From Thalassiosira profunda (lineage: Eukaryota > Bacillariophyta > Thalassiosirophyceae > Thalassiosirales > Thalassiosiraceae), in assembly GCA_036939355.1 (NCBI GenBank), contig JALLAP010000721.1, forward strand, positions 1 through 11,630: a stretch of 11,630 bases of DNA. Reading direction: 5' to 3'. The number at the start of each line of letters is the position of its first letter. Position 1 is the stretch's first letter. The translations under genes were made by a program, and so were the position numbers. This document shows positions 6,543 to 11,630 of the stretch, piece after piece. Below the pieces are notes generated by a model that saw nothing but the letters and a program-made list of their open reading frames with translations, had not been told where the DNA came from and did no database searches.

Positions 6543-8108
6543 TCAACGTCTACGCATCTTTTTGGTCTCCGGCTCATCGCCGCCTCCCTTCAACAAACGC
6601 AGCCTTTTACTCAAACTGTCCGTCTCCACAGTAAGTGCTGCAATTTGGGCGCGGTGAATATCGATCTGCGCTTGTTTCGCCTCTAAAAGGTCTGTCATCA
6701 TCGCTCTTTTGTCGATGAGAGCCATCAAATCCGGAGCCATTTCAACCAGAGCATTAAAAACCTCGTCTCTCACATCATCCCTTGAGTACCTACCCATTAG
6801 TGCAAGAACATTCGGTAGAAGACACGAGTCAATGCCCGCAAGGATGCTTCCAGTGGACAGAAACTCAATGCCCTGGGCAAGGCACATATTCTGTCGACCG
6901 ATACTGTTCAATTGGCTCTGGAGGACTTTGATTTGGCCTGCCTTTTCAGGGTTCCCCTTGCAGTGATTGTTCACATCAAGCGCCCAACCGAATGGTTTCT
7001 TCATCCTCGTGACATCTGGATTAGATTGACTGGGCGGAATCTTCACGGTGACCAATGTGTGGTTCGAGTTGTATGTGTTGGCAATGGATGACCCATCATT
7101 CAAGAGCCTCAGAAAAGCCAAACATCCCCTCTCGCCGATGCGGATACTCGGATCGCCAATGTCCAGCTCTTGCCCCACAGTAATATCTAGCTCTTGCAGT
7201 GTCGAATTGTGCTTCAGCGCTTCAGCTAGGACTTCAGCCGCCTCATCGCATACGCTGTTGTCTCGCAAACTAAGGACCCTCAAGGAACAGCTGCCATTTC
7301 GGAGAAGGTCAGCTATGGATCTACATCCCGCCAAACCAATGCCACTCTTGTCCAAACGAAGTGTGTGCAGTGTCGTGTACTGTTCCAGCGAGGGCGGGAT
7401 ATTGTCGCCTATCTCATTGAAGCCCAAGTCCAAGACCGTCAGGTTTGGCAGCGTGCAATCTTGCAGTGCCGTGATATCAGTAACATTGCAGTGCTTCACA
7501 GATATTTTCTGAATGGTCCCCCCATTCAGCGCGTCCACTATCAAACGGAAGCATGCATTGTCCAACCTCGCGGCATGGCCAATAGAAAAAGATTCGAGCC
7601 TCCGGGAATCTCTCAAGAAGGGTGCCATTCTCTCTATGCTCTCAATGCCAAAATCATTCACAGTGTGTGAATCATGAGAAACAACAGGATATAAATTCAA
7701 TTCTGTCAAGGAGGCACTGCATGGCAGCTCGCTGAACAGTTGCGCCATTTGTCGATCCGTGAGGCCGTCCACATGCTGGTTGAAAACCCTCAACTGATCG
7801 TTCCTTGCGACGTATCGACCAAGCCGCTGCCACGCTTCGTCGCTGAAGCGCGGGATGAAGTGGACGGATTCAGACAAAGTCCCCTGATCATCTCGCAACA
7901 TCTTACACAGATGCGTGAGATTGATCTGATTCGGAATGTTGTCCCCAAGCCTGCGCCTTTCCTCCCTGCAAAAGTCATCGATGCCGTCAATCCTCCGCCC
8001 TAACCTTCGAAACATAGAAACCCAATTATCTTCGGCGTCGATGTACGAGTCCTCCCCGTCGCTAGACGACATGTCTGAGGACGAGGACGACATTTCTGAG
8101 GACGACAT
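6543..8108 (-). CDS. LRR protein with conserved C-terminal module (LRR2)
   Basis: A 521-residue paralogue of the gene at 4350-5741 in the same orientation. I chose ATG 8108-8106 because it begins ATGTCGTCC, as LRR1 does, and lies at an equivalent distance from the shared promoter core. Two more in-frame ATGs follow at 8093 and 8072, within a tandem repeat that makes an MSSS-rich acidic N-terminus. An upstream ATG at 8498 would give 651 residues, but it would translate the promoter repeat. The LRR region covers about 100-352: LTVLDLGFNEIGDNIPPSLE, LHTLRLDKSGIG, LRVLSLRDNSVCDEAAEVLA, TLQELDI, TYNSNHTL (345-352). The C-terminal module follows (388-521): EKAGQIKVLQSQLNSIGR, LLPNVLALMG, APDLMALIDKRAMMTDLL, coiled coil, TKKMRRR. 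Its target and cellular role are unknown; no secretion signal. Confidence 0.85.
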   Translation of the reverse strand: MSSSEMSSSSSDMSSSDGEDSYIDAEDNWVSMFRRLGRRIDGIDDFCREERRRLGDNIPNQINLTHLCKMLRDDQGTLSESVHFIPRFSDEAWQRLGRYVARNDQLRVFNQHVDGLTDRQMAQLFSELPCSASLTELNLYPVVSHDSHTVNDFGIESIERMAPFLRDSRRLESFSIGHAARLDNACFRLIVDALNGGTIQKISVKHCNVTDITALQDCTLPNLTVLDLGFNEIGDNIPPSLEQYTTLHTLRLDKSGIGLAGCRSIADLLRNGSCSLRVLSLRDNSVCDEAAEVLAEALKHNSTLQELDITVGQELDIGDPSIRIGERGCLAFLRLLNDGSSIANTYNSNHTLVTVKIPPSQSNPDVTRMKKPFGWALDVNNHCKGNPEKAGQIKVLQSQLNSIGRQNMCLAQGIEFLSTGSILAGIDSCLLPNVLALMGRYSRDDVRDEVFNALVEMAPDLMALIDKRAMMTDLLEAKQAQIDIHRAQIAALTVETDSLSKRLRLLKGGGDEPETKKMRRR

Positions 8109-8115
8109 ATCTGAG
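8065..8115 (-). repeat. Three copies of a 15-bp repeat at the LRR2 start
   Basis: On the plus strand the unit is GACGACAT(N)TCTGAG at 8065-8079, 8086-8100 and 8101-8115, with a 6-bp partial unit (GACGAG) between the first two. On the coding strand each unit carries an in-frame ATGTCGTC, so the repeat multiplies the start codon and the MSSS motif. LRR1 has a single ATGTCGTCC at the matching place, so this looks like a local expansion in LRR2. Confidence 0.8.
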
Positions 8116-8171
8116 GACTGCAATGGAAGAGGGGCGAAGCAACGCGTTGTGGTGCACAGGAGGTTTGACGT

Positions 8172-8377
8172 CGACGCGCCCGACGCTCGACGCTCGACGC
8201 ACGTAAACCCTAGTCTATCCCCACCGACGCCCGACTCTCCAGCGGCCGGCAGGCTCTGTACAGTCTCGGCGACACTCTTCTCTGTACAGCCTCTGGCGCC
8301 GCGCTCCCCCGGAGGGCGCGGCGGAGGGAGCAAAGGGAAATGGTCCCGGTTACTACTATGCGTAAGTACGTAAATAG
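8172..8377 (-). repeat. Duplicated promoter/leader block, copy 2 (upstream of LRR2)
   Basis: Read on the minus strand from 8377: a TACGTAC motif (8359-8377, 19 bp identical to the one at 11354-11372 in copy 3), a C/T-rich stretch with TTTCCCTT, then GTCGCCGAG, TACAGAGC, CCTGCC, the invariant 19-mer (8217-8235), GATAGACTAGGGTTTAC, and GTCGAGC repeats ending GTCGAGCGTCGGGCG (8177-8191). Copy 3 repeats these words in the same order over about 220 bp, with small insertions and deletions. The core ends 109 bp before the LRR2 ATG. This is the best-preserved pair and most likely defines the whole ancestral unit. Confidence 0.85.
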
Positions 8378-8575
8378 CCCCTCTTGGCGCCGGCCCCGGG
8401 CGGGCGTGTGCACCTGTGTGCACCACCTCGAGCCGATGTCCCCGCTGGGCGTCGAATATGCATTGTCTTTTGCTTAAAGAGTCCAGAAACAGTTGCATAC
8501 TGATGGTAGAGTCGTTATATCGCTACTTGCTCAATGGATGGTTGGGACAAAGTCGCCCCTAACCGGTTTCCATAA
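8378..8575. other. Spacer between LRR2 promoter block and SRP72 3' end
   Basis: About 200 bp of mixed sequence holding the SRP72 3' flank. An in-frame ATG at 8498 would extend LRR2 through here with proline/arginine-rich, unconserved residues, which I take as untranslated. No other signal is evident. Confidence 0.35.
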
Positions 8576-11281
8576 TCAGCGCCGCCTTCCCCCCTTCCCC
8601 TTCCGCGCCGCCCCGCCGCTCGACACTTTGATGTTCGCCGTGCTCGGCGTGCCGCTCCCCTCCCCCCCGCCCTCCTTCTTCTTCGCCGCCGCCCGTGCCG
8701 CCACGTCCAATTTGGCCGCGTCCCGCTCCATCCCCGCCCCGCCGCCCTGGGCGCCCGTGTTGGATTTGGGGTGCCGCCCCCGTCGGCCGCGGCGGTTGTA
8801 CGATCGTTGACTCTTGGGGAGCCACCGCTCCGGGTCCGGCTTCGTTTGGGGGGTTTTGGCGGGGTCGTACCTTCCCTCCGACTGGAGGCGGGCGAGGTAG
8901 GCGGCGCGTTGTCGCGCGCGCTTGCGGAGGACTGCTTCGCGATTCGCCTTGGCGCGCTCGCCGACGGCGGACCCGCGCTTGGCGCCCGTGGCCGCGATGA
9001 GCTTGCGGACCTTGGCCGTTCCCCCGCCGCCGCCGCTGGTGTCGCCGCCCTGGGCCTTCTTGGCGAAGCGCGGAATGTCCATCGCCTCGAGCGCCTCGCC
9101 GTCGAGTTCCGTTTCTCCCTCCGTTTCGGCCTCGAATGCCTCCTGCAACGTCCCCAAATACTCCTCGGCTCTAGTTGGATCGGCGCGCGACAGCGCCTCG
9201 ACGAGGAGCGCGGTCGCCTCCAATTTCGTTTCGCCCTCGCTTTCCTCCACTAGGGTTTGCAGCACTTCCACCGCACGCTCGTGCTCGCCCCGCGTCATGT
9301 AGAACGCGGCCACCGCCATCCGGGCCGCGGCGCCGTCGCCCAGCGACGAGAGCAGCCGGGCCGCCTCCCCGTCATTGTTGAGGGAGGCGCGGAGGGCCGC
9401 CGCGGTGGCGATCGTCCCGGGGCACGATTTGACCGCCGCCGGGAGGGAATCCAATGCCTCCAATAGATCCTCGGCGTTGGATGCATGGGGATCGGCCGCG
9501 ACGGCGCGGTGGAGGAGGAGCTGGGATTTGGCATACGCCGCCGCCCCGTCGTCGTTGTGGTCGAGTTTGGCCAGCGCGTCGTGGAGCAAATCCTCGTGCG
9601 ATGGGCCGTCGGACTCGGAAGTGCGACAAAGCTCGCTCTCCAATAAGTCCGCCCGGGCCGTCCACGCGATCGCCGCGGCCTCCGACGCGGGCCGGGCGGT
9701 CGGCACGTCCGCCGCCTTGGGCGTCCCCTTCGTTTCGTCGGCGTCGTCCCCGCGGTACGCCACTTGCAGCGCGGCGCGGAGCGCATCCACCGCCTCCCGG
9801 CATCCCTTCTCGTTGCCCATCTTGGCCAACAAAAGGGCGCGGTTGTACAGCGCCGCGCGGGCCTGGTGGGGCGTCGCCCCCGCCAACGGCACTCCATTAG
9901 TGGCGTTGCTCCCCTTGTCCTTGGCCCCCTTGTCTTTTGCGCCCTTCTTAGTGTTCTTCCCCTTGCCCCCCGGAGCCGCGGCCTCCGCCACCGACGCCGC
10001 CGACGTCGTCGGAATGCGCTTGACGGTGTCGAACACGCTCTCCTTCCCGTCCCGCAATACGGCCAGGTTGTTCGACGCCGCCGCGGCGACGTTGGCCTCG
10101 GCCGCCCCCGTGCTTGCTCCCTTGCTTTTGGAGGGGGTAGCGGCGGTGACGAGCGCGAGGTAGCCCCGCAGTGCGGCCGAGTCATTTTCCTCCCCGCCCA
10201 GCAGCAAGTGAGCCAGGGCGAGGTTGGCGCGGATTGGGCCCGCCTCCCGCTCGGCCACCTGCAGGGCCTTGCGGCGCGCCACCTCCCTCGCAATTGTTGC
10301 GGCCCGGGCGGCCTCCCCGTCCTCCTCTCCCCCATCTTCCTCTGCTACAGAAGAGGAGGAGTCCAGCACGGTCAGCGCCGACGCCTCGGCATGCTCCAAT
10401 AGCCGCCGTGCTTTTAGGAGGTGGGAGCGATCGCGGGCGTCGGCCGAGACGAGGAGGTAGGTGGCCAAATTGTACGCCAGGTCGTAATTCTGGAGCAGCC
10501 CCCCCTCCTCGCCATCATCGCCATCGTCACCACCATCCACCGGACCGGAAGTTTGGCCGTAGCGCGCCAGCAGCCTCCGCACCGCGGCCTCGTCCTCCGC
10601 CCACGCCGCGCCCCCCTCCGCCGCCAGGAGCGATCCCGGGGTGTAGTTCGCCGTCGCGTTGGCGAGGGCGTTGGACAGGGCGTCCTCCCGCTCGTCGTCG
10701 TCCATGGCCACATCGCCCTCCCCCGCTGCGTTAGTGTCATCTGTGTCGTCGCGCAGCAATTGGCGGTAGGCGGCGTCCGCTTCAGTGGTTTCGCCGAGCC
10801 GGTACAGCGCCTGGGCGTGGGTGTGCCGCAGTCCCCTGTTGCCGCTCCCACTCCCAACGCCCTCCATGCGCCCCTCGGCAGCGAAGGCGGCCTCGCACAA
10901 CCGGCGGCACGCGTCGTATTGGCGGAGGCGGTAGAGGGCGTACGCCTCCTCGGCCGCGTGGGCGTGGTCGCCGTTTCCGCGGCTGTGGCGGGCGCGGCAG
11001 TGGTCCACCGCGGCACTGAATTGGCCCGACTGGAGGAGGGCCCGCAAATAGGTGGTGGTCACGACGGAATGGACCTCCGCGGGGAGGGCATCGCCGTCAC
11101 CATCCTCTTCATCACCAGCATCTGCAGACAGAATTGCAGCACACGCCCGCTCGATTCGGGCGGCGGCCTTGGGGCTCGACGGATCTCCGCTTTCCTCGCC
11201 GTCGCCGCGGAGGAGGGCGGCGAGGGAGGACGCGGATGCGGCCCACGAGGCGGAGGGGGCGGGGTCCTGCGGCTCCGCCAT
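8576..11281 (-). CDS. SRP72: Signal recognition particle subunit SRP72
   Basis: A 901-residue protein with ATG at 11281-11279 and TGA at 8578-8576, with no intron needed. SRP72 is the large scaffold of the signal recognition particle: with SRP68 it binds SRP RNA and is needed for co-translational targeting to the ER. The identifying motif is near the C-terminus: GRYDP..TKPDPERWLPKSQRSYNRRGRRGR (about 803-836), the conserved SRP72 RNA-binding signature, followed by a lysine/glycine-rich tail. The N-terminal two thirds are helical, TPR-like pairs (about 70-175, 262-300, 345-380, 470-510, 575-710; for example QAALYN-like QARAALYNRALLLAKMGNEK). Acidic or low-complexity linkers interrupt them (about 178-200, 248-260, 308-325, 437-460 with GAKDK twice). 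At 901 residues it is longer than the roughly 670-residue animal protein, the excess being in these linkers. It stands alone, codirectional with the LRR pair. Confidence 0.95.
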   Translation of the reverse strand: MAEPQDPAPSASWAASASSLAALLRGDGEESGDPSSPKAAARIERACAAILSADAGDEEDGDGDALPAEVHSVVTTTYLRALLQSGQFSAAVDHCRARHSRGNGDHAHAAEEAYALYRLRQYDACRRLCEAAFAAEGRMEGVGSGSGNRGLRHTHAQALYRLGETTEADAAYRQLLRDDTDDTNAAGEGDVAMDDDEREDALSNALANATANYTPGSLLAAEGGAAWAEDEAAVRRLLARYGQTSGPVDGGDDGDDGEEGGLLQNYDLAYNLATYLLVSADARDRSHLLKARRLLEHAEASALTVLDSSSSVAEEDGGEEDGEAARAATIAREVARRKALQVAEREAGPIRANLALAHLLLGGEENDSAALRGYLALVTAATPSKSKGASTGAAEANVAAAASNNLAVLRDGKESVFDTVKRIPTTSAASVAEAAAPGGKGKNTKKGAKDKGAKDKGSNATNGVPLAGATPHQARAALYNRALLLAKMGNEKGCREAVDALRAALQVAYRGDDADETKGTPKAADVPTARPASEAAAIAWTARADLLESELCRTSESDGPSHEDLLHDALAKLDHNDDGAAAYAKSQLLLHRAVAADPHASNAEDLLEALDSLPAAVKSCPGTIATAAALRASLNNDGEAARLLSSLGDGAAARMAVAAFYMTRGEHERAVEVLQTLVEESEGETKLEATALLVEALSRADPTRAEEYLGTLQEAFEAETEGETELDGEALEAMDIPRFAKKAQGGDTSGGGGGTAKVRKLIAATGAKRGSAVGERAKANREAVLRKRARQRAAYLARLQSEGRYDPAKTPQTKPDPERWLPKSQRSYNRRGRRGRHPKSNTGAQGGGAGMERDAAKLDVAARAAAKKKEGGGEGSGTPSTANIKVSSGGAARKGKGGRRR

Positions 11282-11353
11282 TGGTGCATGTGAGGAGGCG
11301 AGGGAAATGAGCGGTCGGTCGGCGGGCGGTGTGTGGATGTGGACGCCCTCTGC
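11282..11353. promoter_or_regulatory. SRP72 5' leader and proximal promoter region
   Basis: The 72 bp between the SRP72 ATG and the 19-bp TACGTAC motif should contain the leader and perhaps the transcription start. I see no TATA box. Because the right-edge promoter block begins here and points away from SRP72, the region may act in both directions. Confidence 0.35.
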
Positions 11354-11575
11354 CTATTTACGTACTTACGCAGAGTAGATAACTGATCATTGATCATTTC
11401 CCTTCCCCTTGCCTTCCCCCTTCCCCGCGCCTTCCCCGCCTCGCCCTCCCCAGGAACCCTCTCCAGTTAGGAGTGAGTCGTCGCCGAGGTTTTACAGAGC
11501 ACCTGCCAACCGCCGGGGAGGTCGGGCGTCGGTGGGGATAGGCTAGGGCTTACTGCGTGTCGAGCGTCGGGCGTC
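11354..11575 (+). repeat. Duplicated promoter/leader block, copy 3 (orphan, right edge)
   Basis: Read on the plus strand: CTATTTACGTACTTACGCA (11354-11372, identical to copy 2), a doubled TGATCAT (11384-11397), a C/T-rich stretch with TTTCCCTT, GTCGCCGAG (11480-11488), TACAGAGC, CCTGCC, the invariant 19-mer (11521-11539), GATAGGCTAGGGCTTAC, and GTCGAGCGTCGGGCG (11559-11573). In the other two copies the LRR ATG lies 109-127 bp after the core; here that would be about 11650-11665, just outside the window. It therefore probably belongs to a third LRR family gene on the plus strand. Confidence 0.8.
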
Positions 11576-11584
11576 TACAGTGGA

Positions 11585-11630
11585 CTAGCACAAAGTGTGC
11601 CCCCCTGGGGGGCACAGAATTTTTGCTAGG
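11585..11630. repeat. Nested inverted repeat at right edge, possible second MITE or its end
   Basis: An inner perfect 10-bp inverted repeat (TGTGCCCCCC-T-GGGGGGCACA, 11595-11615) lies inside an outer one (CTAGCACAAA at the left, TTTTTGCTAG at the right, one mismatch), so almost the whole 46 bp folds on itself. Its design of a CTAG end, T/A run and CCCCCC-T-GGGG hairpin recalls the interior of the MITE at 6005-6218, but the words differ. The sequence is cut by the window edge, so it may be only the first hairpin of a longer element inserted in the leader of the next gene. Confidence 0.55.

Noticed and set aside
8109..8498. N-terminal extension of LRR2 from ATG 8498
   Set aside because: It would translate the duplicated promoter block. 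The LRR1 leader shares short words in the same frame (SGVGGD) only because the DNA is repeated; the rest is not conserved as protein.
9295..10335. Minus-strand 346-codon arginine/proline-rich frame, and several plus-strand frames of 150-290 codons
   Set aside because: All lie within SRP72 in other frames. Their composition is the usual GC-driven shadow, and SRP72 has a diagnostic motif in its own frame.
1..11630. CRISPR array, prophage or bacterial operon
   Set aside because: There are no regularly spaced identical repeats, no Shine-Dalgarno-linked gene strings and no phage genes; all recognisable genes are eukaryotic in style.

Overview
The window looks like nuclear DNA from a stramenopile alga, most likely a centric diatom of the Thalassiosira type. 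This is inferred from four things. A precursor protein carries a diatom-style ASAFAP-like plastid targeting signal (TSAFAP) followed by a thylakoid-lumen transfer domain. The SRP72 protein is eukaryotic. The tRNA-Ser(AGA) is eukaryotic, with pol III signals and no encoded CCA. The gene density is high, with mostly intron-free genes and leucine-rich-repeat proteins containing the phrase TYNSNHTL, which is familiar from diatom LRR proteins. The species cannot be fixed from sequence alone. The window may be most or all of a small contig, since a gene is cut at the left edge and a repeat is cut at the right edge.

Layout, left to right. (1) 2-460 (+): 3' end of a cysteine-rich, ricin-B/beta-trefoil-like protein. 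(2) 681-1364 (-): nuclear-looking coiled-coil protein of 227 aa, perhaps a divergent kinetochore Nnf1/PMF1-type protein. (3) 1199-2728 (-): membrane-anchored FkbM-family methyltransferase, whose frame has no stop at the end of the conserved domain and runs into gene 2. (4) 3031-3112 (+): tRNA-Ser(AGA). (5) 3656-4120 (+): small four-cysteine protein predicted to enter the thylakoid lumen. (6) 4350-5741 (-) and 6543-8108 (-): tandem pair of paralogous LRR proteins with a shared, unusually conserved C-terminal module. (7) 8576-11281 (-): SRP72, the TPR-rich scaffold of the signal recognition particle. (8) 11282-11630: non-coding, with a repeat cut by the window edge.

The most interesting structure is non-coding. 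A GC-rich block sits just upstream of both LRR genes. It recurs a third time at the right edge in the opposite orientation, with no LRR gene yet in view. All three copies keep an identical 19-bp core (GTCGGGCGTCGGTGGGGAT in the sense of the downstream gene), 109-127 bp before the ATG in the two complete cases. This predicts another member of the LRR family just outside the window on the + strand. In the LRR1 copy, a 214-bp non-autonomous DNA transposon (MITE) with perfect 28-bp terminal inverted repeats lies between the core and a TACGTAC-rich motif. The third copy also places a 19-bp TACGTAC motif about 73 bp from the SRP72 start codon, so SRP72 may share a bidirectional promoter with the predicted neighbour.

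The genes do not form a pathway. They are a typical mixed eukaryotic neighbourhood: secretion machinery, plastid, cell-surface or glycan modification, a chromosome or nuclear protein, and an expanding LRR family whose promoters are duplicating with it.
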